A DNA stretch of 64,000 nucleotides, from contig NZ_VEED01000011.1 in assembly GCF_007678255.1 (NCBI RefSeq), forward strand, positions 124,001-188,000, in the 5' to 3' direction. This stretch comes from Bacillus sp. X1(2014) (GTDB lineage Bacteria > Bacillota > Bacilli > Bacillales_B > DSM-18226). The position numbers were made by a program, and so were the translations under genes. The notes beneath the pieces were generated by a model, which saw nothing but the letters and a program-made list of their open reading frames with translations, did no database searches and had not been told where the DNA came from. Shown piece after piece: positions 16,201 through 24,526 of this stretch; the first letter of the stretch is position 1; each line of letters opens with the position of its first letter.

Positions 16201-18807
16201 TTATTGATAGACAGGAACATCATAGAGCAATGTGAATTGTGTTAACGTACTTAACATCTGTGCCATTCTCGTTGTTTGTTTTATAGCCCAGCCAATATCT
16301 GTTGCATATTGATGGGATGCATAACCATAGGTATCCATCGCTTCTGGATTCCAGCGCATTTTATAGAGGGTGTCTTGCCCTGCATGAATGTAATTTTCAG
16401 CAGCAAATTTTGCACCGCCTATGATCGCTTTCTCGACAGTCGTCCATCCCTGTTCATAGGCGAACTTGGCACCATAGTAATCTGGATTGCTGTCATAGGC
16501 ACCGACACCATAGACATTATAGACCGTTACACCATTCACTTTTATCCCCGTGGCTAGATTGCTTTTACCATTACCAGTTTCTAAGAGCGAATGACTAATG
16601 AGGTAGATTTCATTAATATGGTAGGTTTGTGCCGCTATGATATAAGAACTTCCCTTACCAGCTAAAACCCCTTTTCCATAAAGAATTCGGTTATTCAACT
16701 CGGTTGCATTTGTCCCCGCTGGATGCGACAAGATTAAGAATTGCAAATAAGTATCCGAATTGGAACCAAAATTCAGCGGATTCAAATAATATTCAATTTC
16801 TGAGGTCGTTGCGGACAACCACTCTGCATCCCTATCGGTTACAGGCGAAGCATTCTTTTGCATATTTACCGCTTGATCTAAAGTCAAATCATAGACCGTT
16901 TTTCGTTGTTCACCAATATCTGACTTGTTAATATAGCAGATCACAACTTTTCCATTTACCGTAGAATAGGATTTATACCAGTGTTCACTATAGTTATAAA
17001 ATTTTAGTATCATATTCTTCGGATAATCTCTTAGAATCTTCGAATCTCTCGAAGGCAATGAATAAACATGAGTAGATGATCTTAATGTCAGCCCTTGTAA
17101 AGTAGTATTCGAGAAGGTAGCTTGCTCTAGATCGTCCTTATGAATATAAACCGTCTGAACAGTCCCATTTACTGTTACATACGACTTTTTCCAATGAGTT
17201 GTATACGAATAATATTTCAAAATGGTGCCTGGTTTATAGCTTTTCAATACTTTCGCATCCCTTGATAGAGAAGCGTATAATTTGGTAGGATTTACAAGCG
17301 CAATTCCTTCCTCTTTTTCTGATTGATTAACTAGCTGGTCCACTTCATCCTTTGCAAGATAGACAACAGTTGGGACCCCATTATAAGTCACTGTTGACTT
17401 ATACCATTTTGATGAATAAGTGTAATACAATAACTTTGCGCCGGAGCGATAGGTTTTTAAAACCTTTGACCCCTTCACTGGAGCAGAGTACATGTTTGTT
17501 GGATTTGCTACCGCAATCCCCGATTGTTTAACTGGATTCGTTATCGGTTTTTCAACATCGTCTTTATGAATATAAATCGTACGGATCTGTCCATTCACAG
17601 ATACGGCTGATTTATACCAATCAGATGTATAGGTATAAAAAGAAAGATAGGAATCTTCTGCAAATGTTCGTAGTACTTGAGCATTTCTTGATGGTGAGGC
17701 GTACAAATTAGTAGGATTCTTTTCAGCAAAACCTTGTTGTTTAACTGGATTAGCAATAACCTGCTCGACATCATCCTTGTTAATGTAGACGGATTGCAGC
17801 ACACCATTAACATTCACGCTTGATTTATACCAACCTGATGTATAGGTATAATATTTTAATAGAGAGCCTTCGCTATAAATTCTTACAACTTTTGAACTTC
17901 TCATTGGTGAGGCGTACAAATTAGTTTCTGCCTTTATTGCAATTCCCTCTTGTTTTTCAGGATTGTTGTCAGCTTGTTCAATATCATCCTTATGGATATA
18001 AACGGTTTGATATTTACCATCGACATTCACACTCGTTCTATACCATTGTGATGTATAAGAATAATAGAGTAAGAATGAACCCTGGCGGTAGGATTTTACC
18101 ACATCAGACGTTTTTGCTGGTGAGAAGTATAAATTGGTCGGATCCTTTAACGCAATCCCTTCAGATTTAACCGGGGTTGAAGTGATTAAATCAATCTCAC
18201 TTTTTTGGATATAACCTAACTGATTGGTGCCTTCAACATTGGATGTGGTAACATACCAATCAGCTGAAAAATCATACACTTTTACAGAAGTACCTTCCAT
18301 ATACGATTTAATGGGGGTAGAATCTGTAGATGCTTCTCCATACACAACAGTCTCAGGCTGAATGGTGATCCCCGTAAGCTCGACCTCAACAGTCGCCATT
18401 ACAGCAGCCTTAGTCATATTGTTTTTTTCTATCATCGCATTTGAATCTAACTGATCTTTCTCAACTGTAGTTGTTGTTTTTTCAGTAACTGCTTCGTTCT
18501 CAACGGCCGTAGATGATTCCTCAGCTTCTGTTTTCTTTTCAACATCAGCTGCTGTATCCTCCGTAACTGGATCCTTCTCAACCGTAGCCGCTGTATCCTC
18601 TGTAACTGGATCCTTTTCAACCGCAGCCGCTGTATCCCCCGTAACTGGATCCTTTTCAACCGTAGCCGTTGAATCATGTTCCGTATCGACAGCAGTTATT
18701 GCTGCCTCCGTCGCACTCCCCTCTGCAAACGCAGGTAAAGGGCTCATTGTTGTGAACAATAAGCCTGCGATAGCGGCATGCCCAACAATTTTTCTAACCT
18801 TCTCCAT
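16201..18807 (-). CDS. Secreted GH73 N-acetylglucosaminidase with seven SH3-like repeats
   Basis: 868-residue predicted autolysin. Signal peptide about 1-29 ('LPAFAEGS'), an acidic Thr/Glu-rich linker with three 13-residue repeats ('EKDPVTEDTAATV'), then about seven repeats of about 72 residues with the pattern 'TNLYASPSR...WYKS.V.VNG...VYI.KDDVE' (about 150-650). The GH73 glucosaminidase domain (about 680-865) has 'HSLLETGNGKSNLATG' with the likely catalytic Glu near 740, and 'YNVYGVGAYDSNP'. Start ATG 18807 follows GGGAGG. Compared with the 797-3124 autolysin, the catalytic domain is C-terminal rather than central. Likely cuts wall glycan during growth or separation; the repeats probably target it to the polymer-decorated wall (inference). 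Confidence 0.9.
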   Translation of the reverse strand: MEKVRKIVGHAAIAGLLFTTMSPLPAFAEGSATEAAITAVDTEHDSTATVEKDPVTGDTAAAVEKDPVTEDTAATVEKDPVTEDTAADVEKKTEAEESSTAVENEAVTEKTTTTVEKDQLDSNAMIEKNNMTKAAVMATVEVELTGITIQPETVVYGEASTDSTPIKSYMEGTSVKVYDFSADWYVTTSNVEGTNQLGYIQKSEIDLITSTPVKSEGIALKDPTNLYFSPAKTSDVVKSYRQGSFLLYYSYTSQWYRTSVNVDGKYQTVYIHKDDIEQADNNPEKQEGIAIKAETNLYASPMRSSKVVRIYSEGSLLKYYTYTSGWYKSSVNVNGVLQSVYINKDDVEQVIANPVKQQGFAEKNPTNLYASPSRNAQVLRTFAEDSYLSFYTYTSDWYKSAVSVNGQIRTIYIHKDDVEKPITNPVKQSGIAVANPTNMYSAPVKGSKVLKTYRSGAKLLYYTYSSKWYKSTVTYNGVPTVVYLAKDEVDQLVNQSEKEEGIALVNPTKLYASLSRDAKVLKSYKPGTILKYYSYTTHWKKSYVTVNGTVQTVYIHKDDLEQATFSNTTLQGLTLRSSTHVYSLPSRDSKILRDYPKNMILKFYNYSEHWYKSYSTVNGKVVICYINKSDIGEQRKTVYDLTLDQAVNMQKNASPVTDRDAEWLSATTSEIEYYLNPLNFGSNSDTYLQFLILSHPAGTNATELNNRILYGKGVLAGKGSSYIIAAQTYHINEIYLISHSLLETGNGKSNLATGIKVNGVTVYNVYGVGAYDSNPDYYGAKFAYEQGWTTVEKAIIGGAKFAAENYIHAGQDTLYKMRWNPEAMDTYGYASHQYATDIGWAIKQTTRMAQMLSTLTQFTLLYDVPVYQ
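18554..18670 (-). repeat. Three 39-bp tandem repeats in the linker of the GH73 protein
   Basis: Three copies of a 39-bp unit (starts at about 18554, 18593, 18632) with few differences, encoding EKDPVT(E/G)DTAA-type 13-mers. Such in-frame repeats are prone to copy-number change. Confidence 0.85.
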
Positions 18808-19128
18808 AATACCTCCCTAAAAGTGGTAAATAATTTTTTAAGAGACCGAATGTCCCTTCAGTCCTCTACAAAGTTTGACCTTGAAATGAGAATCCTCGTG
18901 TTCTCTATAAATCTAGCAAAATCTAAATGTAAAACTTCAAGAACATATTTCAGTAGACGAACTAATTTCTATTGTAACAATATAGTTATATAATTTTAAT
19001 CTATTTTTACAAATTACGACAAATTACTTATACCAAAAACGACAATTTATGGGGCTTTTATATTAGAGTCGCAAAAATAAAGAGCTATTCCCAAATTGGA
19101 AAATAGCTCTTTTGAATCTTGCCCTAGA
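18808..19128. other. Intergenic region upstream of the second GH73 gene
   Basis: About 320 AT-rich bases. They contain the ribosome site and presumably the promoter of the 18807 gene, and the terminator of the GgaB-like gene at the right end. No supported ORF. Confidence 0.6.
19080..19112 (-). terminator. Terminator of the teichoic acid operon
   Basis: AAGAGCTATT pairs with AATAGCTCTT. On the minus strand it is followed by TATTTTTGC; it lies 17 nt after the stop codon at 19129. Confidence 0.8.
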
Positions 19129-21834
19129 TTATTTATTTATATTTTTAGGTTGATTTATTTGGCGAATCGCATCATAAACCCGTTTACAGTTATCTTGATC
19201 CGTAAAAGAGTAAAATTGATTCACTCGTTCTTGGAACGGTGCTTCCATTTGGCAATTCTGATTCATATATTGAATAATTCTGTCTGCCACCTGCTCACTT
19301 TCGGTCAAGACATCACCAAACCCCATCGTTTGATAATCAAAATAACCTTCTGCCAGATGGTTCATTCCAAATTGATAATAAACTACCGGTTTCTTTAAAT
19401 AAGCAAAATCAAAGGCAACCGAGGAAAAATCCGTGACCAGTAAACTGGATTGATTAAAATTATCACGATAACTGTTATTCATGTCCGCCACTTCAATCGA
19501 ATCATCAATCTGATAATCCTTCAACTGCTGTCTGATATTAGGGTGTGGGAAAAAGACAATCTTATAACCCTTTTCCTTTGCTGCATTTAATAACTTATCA
19601 TTGTTCAGCAGATCATTAAAGGCTTTAAAGTACTCTGATTCCTTAAAAACAGGATTATATTCGCGCGTTCCAGTGATTGGATTTAGCTTTGCTACCAAAT
19701 CGCTGCGCCATGTCGGCATGATGAGAATCCGCTTCTTATCATCATTTTGCAATTTATCAAAGCGCGGAAACCCAGATAATAAGACCTCATTTTCCGTGTA
19801 ATCATAATGACCATTTACAATCGAATCGTATTCTTGGTTGGCCGCCGTGATAAATAAACGAATATTCTTTTTATATTTATTTAACCAACTCGAAATATCG
19901 TCCTTAGTGATGCCGTGTTGCAGGAAAATAAAATCATATGTAAATAAATCCTTAAGGTACTTTTTCATTTTCCCAAATGGATTGACAATAAACTCATCGG
20001 CATGAGAGGAAATCAATTTGTCAGCCAGTAATAAATAACGTTTATGCTGGCGCGACCCATACGGAATAACATTGCCAATCTTTTGAAGGCGTTTAAAATC
20101 TTCACTATCTTGATTTATAACGAAGTATTTCTGAATACCGTCTTGTTGCTTTGTCGCATATTCAAACAAGACTTCCGCATTATCATCGGCTTTGTTTACT
20201 CGGTCCATAAATAACCAGATGGGCTTCTTTTGAAAGAAATGCTTTTGGAGTAAATGATCTAACCTGACCATTAATGCCTTTCTAGAGCCTGGTTTATTCA
20301 TTTTATATAAAGTTTTAAGAACAGCAATTTCTTTCCCGCGGATTAATGTAAATTCGCTTTTTCTAACCAGGAATTGCTTCTTCTTTTTTTGATAAGTAAC
20401 TACGTATCCATTTTTATTAAAATAAGAATAACTATTATCTTTTAAATGGCTTTGCCCGCTAAATAACACATCTAACTTTACTTTGCTCTCCTGAACGATC
20501 GCATAAAAAGTAATTTTTAGTGATTTACTCTGTTTTCCTATTTTAGCTAATGGAAAGTTGAATTTAATCCCTATGGCCTTTTTTATGTTTTTCCCAAAGA
20601 CATTAATATCTTTATAAAAACGTTCGACAATATGAGCCTCAATCATTTCGCCATTAACGGCAGCAACAATTTTTGTATCACTATTTTCAAAAAGGGAAGT
20701 AAAATGACCTTCTATAAAAAGCTGCTTACTTTCAATATTGATTAACTCTACCGCAAATTGATGCTGGTCCAAAGCATCCATGACCTGATCGCCGTGTAAT
20801 AAGACCGCATTATTAGGTGAATGGAATGGTTGGTAAAAATCAGCAGAATCCTGACCGGACTTAATTCGTAACAAATAATTTTTCCGATACATATTTAAAT
20901 GCTTTTGTTCCAGAATGATATCATCATCGATATAACTTAGCAGGTCTCTAAGCTTTTTGAGGAACTTTTCCGTTTCTTCTGCAGTCATGAGTACATTTAA
21001 ATCATTATTATTAAGACGCCACTGCAAATCATACATAATCATGTATTGGAAATATTTAGGGACAAACCCTAAAATCTCCAGTGACATATTAATAAACGTA
21101 AACGAAAAGTTCTTCAAACTGTGTAAATAATAATCCTTATCCTGTAAGGCCTGCTGGGTTGCAGAAGTATTGGTGCTTCGTTTACGGTAATGGTATTTAG
21201 CCTTTTTTACAACACCATATTCACACTTCTTTAAAATAATCCGATTTAACCATTCTGCATCTTCCCCATATTTTAGGGTTTCTTTAAATCTTTGCTCACC
21301 AATTGCCGTCCTTCGAACAAACGAACTTGATGCAGACATTTGAATAAAGCGATGGTCCTTTAGAATATTGATGATTTTATTGGATGCGTATTTATAGTTA
21401 AGTAGATGCTCACCTTTAGCTTGGTCAAACCAAAAGATGGGTATGGAAACAACATCGATGTCTTTGCCTTGCTTTTCAAAAAAGTTATAGACCTTTTCTA
21501 AGGCATTTAATGATAATTTATCATCTGGATCGAGGAAGTTAACATATTTCCCCTTTGCCGCCTCTAACCCCGCATTACGCGCACTACTTACCCCTTGGTT
21601 TTCTTGATCAATAAAGACAATATTATTCGGATACTTTTTTTGAAACTTTTTACATAGTTTCCCGCTTTCATCTATGCTTCCATCGTTAATCAAAATCAAT
21701 TGAATATGCCTGTCGAAGTTTAACGTTTGGTTAATAATACTTTCGACAGCTTCTTTTAAATAATCTTCAACATTATACACCGCCATAATGATCGAAAAAT
21801 AAAAATCATTATAGGACCGATTTTCTAGCTCCAA
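19129..21834 (-). CDS. GgaB-like bifunctional GT2 glycosyltransferase / CDP-glycerol glycerophosphotransferase
   Basis: 901 residues, the length of B. subtilis GgaB (about 900), with the same two-part plan. N-terminal GT2 domain (about 10-230): 'FSIIMAVYNVEDYLKEAVES', 'LILINDGSIDES', 'GVSSARNAGL', 'VNFLDPDDKL', 'KYGEDAEWLNRIIL'. C-terminal transferase domain (about 540-890): 'FLQHGITKDDISSWLN', 'LSGFPRFDKL', 'ILIMPTWRSDL', 'FFPHPNIR', 'LLVTDFSSVAFDFAYLKKP'. The middle (about 350-530) resembles the beta-rich tail of the GgaA-like protein. Start is TTG 21834, 8 nt after GGAGG. Last gene of a four-gene operon, 48 nt after the DHHW gene. Probable role: assembly of a sugar-phosphate repeat of a minor teichoic acid (inferred from GgaB). 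Confidence 0.88.
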   Translation of the reverse strand: MELENRSYNDFYFSIIMAVYNVEDYLKEAVESIINQTLNFDRHIQLILINDGSIDESGKLCKKFQKKYPNNIVFIDQENQGVSSARNAGLEAAKGKYVNFLDPDDKLSLNALEKVYNFFEKQGKDIDVVSIPIFWFDQAKGEHLLNYKYASNKIINILKDHRFIQMSASSSFVRRTAIGEQRFKETLKYGEDAEWLNRIILKKCEYGVVKKAKYHYRKRSTNTSATQQALQDKDYYLHSLKNFSFTFINMSLEILGFVPKYFQYMIMYDLQWRLNNNDLNVLMTAEETEKFLKKLRDLLSYIDDDIILEQKHLNMYRKNYLLRIKSGQDSADFYQPFHSPNNAVLLHGDQVMDALDQHQFAVELINIESKQLFIEGHFTSLFENSDTKIVAAVNGEMIEAHIVERFYKDINVFGKNIKKAIGIKFNFPLAKIGKQSKSLKITFYAIVQESKVKLDVLFSGQSHLKDNSYSYFNKNGYVVTYQKKKKQFLVRKSEFTLIRGKEIAVLKTLYKMNKPGSRKALMVRLDHLLQKHFFQKKPIWLFMDRVNKADDNAEVLFEYATKQQDGIQKYFVINQDSEDFKRLQKIGNVIPYGSRQHKRYLLLADKLISSHADEFIVNPFGKMKKYLKDLFTYDFIFLQHGITKDDISSWLNKYKKNIRLFITAANQEYDSIVNGHYDYTENEVLLSGFPRFDKLQNDDKKRILIMPTWRSDLVAKLNPITGTREYNPVFKESEYFKAFNDLLNNDKLLNAAKEKGYKIVFFPHPNIRQQLKDYQIDDSIEVADMNNSYRDNFNQSSLLVTDFSSVAFDFAYLKKPVVYYQFGMNHLAEGYFDYQTMGFGDVLTESEQVADRIIQYMNQNCQMEAPFQERVNQFYSFTDQDNCKRVYDAIRQINQPKNINK

Positions 21835-21882
21835 ATTTACTACCTCCGAAAGAATAGATTAGAAAAAGGGCAAACATCAAGT

Positions 21883-23085
21883 TTACTGATTTTCACCCTG
21901 CCCTGGATGTTTAAAATTTGTTAATGCAGGGGTTACAAATATTGAGTTGATATTATATAGCAGGACAATTTGGTCAATATTGTTTTTCTCCACATATTTT
22001 TCGATGGGCATTTTATTGTAATGACGTAGATCTAATACATGCGTTTCTTTATAGTGTGGAACAAGAAATTGAATAAATGCATTGGCATAAGAATCCTTGA
22101 TCACTAATACCTTTTTTCCGTTTGTTTTATTAGGATTGGTAATTAACAATTGAGCGTAATCCCCACCTAAATAAGCTTGATAACGGTTGGTGTAGGGATC
22201 TTCCATTGTTAAAAAATCCATATTATATAATCCACTTCTTGTGCGATTTCCCCATTTCGTCGTAAACGGCTGATCTTTTTCTTTCAGCTGAGCCACTAAA
22301 ATCGTATCAGTCTTCTTAGCATTGGCACTTGTTGTTTTCCGAGCATCGGAACCCAAAAACGGTTTTCCAGATAAGTTCCATGTGTAATCGTTATATTGGT
22401 AAACCTGGTTATCGGTTTGCTCATTTGCATTAATCTCCGACATGACATTTTGATACGCATAAAAGGCAGCTTTTGCCTGCCAATGATGGTCTGAATAGAA
22501 AAACATATAGTCTTCTTTCATATGCTTAGCCAGGGCGCTGCGGGAGTCAATCGGATGGGACGCTTTCCCAAGCTCTTTATAAAGAAGGTTCATATTTTTT
22601 TGACCAAAGCTTGGAAAATAGGCAGGAAATTTATCCTCCATCATGGTTGATTTATTCGGCATTAATGCGGTATACACACTGATGTTCTTTTTAGCAAGGT
22701 TTGTCGCAAGTTCATTAATTCTGGCCGCTGTTTGTTTCGCATCAGCAGGGGTGACCTCAGCAATTTGTGATAACAAATACCCATCATCCGCCACATAGAC
22801 ATCCTCAATTATATTTTGTCTGAAGAAATTCTTATTAATTAAGGCGTTCGTTTCAATAAATGAATCACGCATCGGAAATTGATCATTGTAATACTGCTCA
22901 AACCGCTTGGAATACTCCCCAGTAAGTAAATTATCCTTATTTAAATCTGGCCTTTGCGCTAGCTTTCGATTTTCTAGTAACGACATAGACTTCGATGGGG
23001 TCACAAATGTAAAGATTAAGAAACCGAAGATCGTTAACAGAAAAATAGCTATGACGGCGAGGCCTTGTACATTAGCTTTTTTCAT
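21883..23085 (-). CDS. DHHW family protein (AlgJ-like), acylation partner of MBOAT
   Basis: About 400 residues: one N-terminal TM (about 8-28) then an extracytoplasmic domain of the DHHW/AlgX-AlgJ type. Visible features: 'LLENRKLAQRPDL', 'YYNDQFPMRDSFI', 'FFYSDHHWQAKAAFYAYQNV' (the signature DHHW), 'GKPFLGSDARKTT' and 'LVIKDSYANAFIQFLVPHY' (SGNH-like Ser/Asp region). The upstream MBOAT stop overlaps an ATG at 23103 (TAATG) that has no ribosome site; ATG 23085 follows GGAGGG by 4 nt and is preferred. In the alginate and related systems such proteins act outside the membrane with an AlgI-type MBOAT to O-acetylate polysaccharide. Its place in a teichoic acid operon suggests polymer O-acylation; the substrate is inferred. 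Confidence 0.85.
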   Translation of the reverse strand: MKKANVQGLAVIAIFLLTIFGFLIFTFVTPSKSMSLLENRKLAQRPDLNKDNLLTGEYSKRFEQYYNDQFPMRDSFIETNALINKNFFRQNIIEDVYVADDGYLLSQIAEVTPADAKQTAARINELATNLAKKNISVYTALMPNKSTMMEDKFPAYFPSFGQKNMNLLYKELGKASHPIDSRSALAKHMKEDYMFFYSDHHWQAKAAFYAYQNVMSEINANEQTDNQVYQYNDYTWNLSGKPFLGSDARKTTSANAKKTDTILVAQLKEKDQPFTTKWGNRTRSGLYNMDFLTMEDPYTNRYQAYLGGDYAQLLITNPNKTNGKKVLVIKDSYANAFIQFLVPHYKETHVLDLRHYNKMPIEKYVEKNNIDQIVLLYNINSIFVTPALTNFKHPGQGENQ

Positions 23086-23102
23086 AATTCCCTCCATACT
23101 CA

Positions 23103-24521
23103 TTAAAACCGGAAATAAATAAATGGATTGAAGGTGGACGATACCACGCTAACAAGCGTTAAAAAGAAAATAACAGCATAACTTGCTGTGACCACAAAAT
23201 CTCTGCCGCTGGCGATTCCTGTTGTCCCCGGTTTTATAGCTTTGTCTTTGAGAACTTGGAATACAGGCGTGGCCGCAATCATAGCAATCAATAGGACGAT
23301 TCCATATTGGGATAGATAAAAGCTTGCCTGCTGGTCCCAAATCGGGTTGCCGTTCGCAAAAAACATCACTTTTAAATAATTAAACCCATACGTAAATGTC
23401 TCGGCACGGAAGAATACCCACCCTATCAACACGGCAATAAGGGCGTAAAGATGTTGGAATACCCTTGGAATACTTTTGATCCATTTCAATAAAAATGCTT
23501 TTTCTAACATAATTAACACTCCGTAATAAACACCCCAGGCGATGAACGTCCATGCGGCACCATGCCAAATCCCGGTCGCTAGCCAGACAATGAACAAATT
23601 ACGGTAGGTTTTATATGTTCCACCGCGGTTTCCACCTAAAGGAATATATAAATAATCCTTAAACCAGGTACTTAAGGAGATATGCCATCTTCTCCAAAAT
23701 TCCGTTGCGGAACGCGAAATATACGGATAATTAAAGTTCTCAAGAAAATCAAAGCCAAACATTCTGCCTAAACCGATTGCCATATCGGAGTATCCCGAAA
23801 AGTCAAAGTAGATTTGTAATGAATAAGCAATGATACCAATCCACGCCATCCCCACCGACATTTCACCTGCAGGCATAGAAAACACTTGGTCGGCGACCCA
23901 GCCGCAATTATTGGCTAGAATCATTTTCTTAGCTAAGCCAATGATAAATCGTTTCGTCCCATACGCAAATTTCGATAATGATTCTTTCCGTTCATCGATT
24001 TGGTGAGCCACTGTGACATAGCGGACAATCGGCCCGGCAATCAGCTGTGGAAACAACGCCTTATACATTGCCATGTTGATGAGATTTTTTTGCGCTTTCG
24101 CATCTTTTCTGTACACATCAATCACATAGCTTAGTCCCTGAAAGGTAAAAAAGGAGATTCCTAACGGGAAAGGGATATTTCCTAATTCAATCGTTGTTCC
24201 AAACAGTTCATTAATGTTATCGACAATAAAATTGGCGTATTTGAAAACAATCAAAATGGAAAGGTTCGCAAAAATAGTTACCCCCATTACCCACTTAACC
24301 AAGACATGTTTTTCCCTATTTTGATCAACTAACAGGGCAAAAACATAATTAAGTACAATGGAGAGAAACAAAAATAACACAAACTTTGGTTCACCCCAGG
24401 CATAAAAGAACAAACTCGCCAAAAGTAAGATAGTGTTCCTTAACTTCCGGGGGGCCAAAAAATATAAAGTTAACGTGAGAGGCAAAAATAAAAATAAAAA
24501 TACGGTTGAACTAAATAGCAC
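23103..24521 (-). CDS. MBOAT family O-acyltransferase (AlgI/DltB type)
   Basis: 472-residue polytopic membrane enzyme. Opening 'FSSTVFLFLFLPLTLTLYF', 'FFYAWGEPKFVLFL', 'GISFFTFQGLSYVIDVYR', 'LFPQLIAGPIVRY', 'YFDFSGYSDMAIGLGRMFGF', 'FWRRWHISLSTWFKDYLYIP' and 'GIWHGAAWTFIAWG' (the catalytic MBOAT His near residue 320) are all typical. Start GTG 24521 has GGAGG 9 nt upstream, inside the end of the preceding gene. Gap to the upstream gene is 5 nt and the downstream gene follows by overlap, so translation is coupled. Family role: passing an acyl group through the membrane to an extracellular partner, here probably the DHHW protein. DltB is the alternative, but no dltA/C/D genes are present. Confidence 0.93.
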   Translation of the reverse strand: MLFSSTVFLFLFLPLTLTLYFLAPRKLRNTILLLASLFFYAWGEPKFVLFLFLSIVLNYVFALLVDQNREKHVLVKWVMGVTIFANLSILIVFKYANFIVDNINELFGTTIELGNIPFPLGISFFTFQGLSYVIDVYRKDAKAQKNLINMAMYKALFPQLIAGPIVRYVTVAHQIDERKESLSKFAYGTKRFIIGLAKKMILANNCGWVADQVFSMPAGEMSVGMAWIGIIAYSLQIYFDFSGYSDMAIGLGRMFGFDFLENFNYPYISRSATEFWRRWHISLSTWFKDYLYIPLGGNRGGTYKTYRNLFIVWLATGIWHGAAWTFIAWGVYYGVLIMLEKAFLLKWIKSIPRVFQHLYALIAVLIGWVFFRAETFTYGFNYLKVMFFANGNPIWDQQASFYLSQYGIVLLIAMIAATPVFQVLKDKAIKPGTTGIASGRDFVVTASYAVIFFLTLVSVVSSTFNPFIYFRF

Positions 24522-24526
24522 GATTT

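Noticed and set aside
16950..18300. CRISPR-like regular repeats
   Set aside because: The periodicity of about 216 bp comes from SH3-like protein repeats, not short palindromic repeats with spacers.
18447..18677. 76-codon ORF rich in Arg/Leu/Gln on the minus strand
   Set aside because: Out-of-frame reading of the 39-bp tandem repeats inside the GH73 gene.
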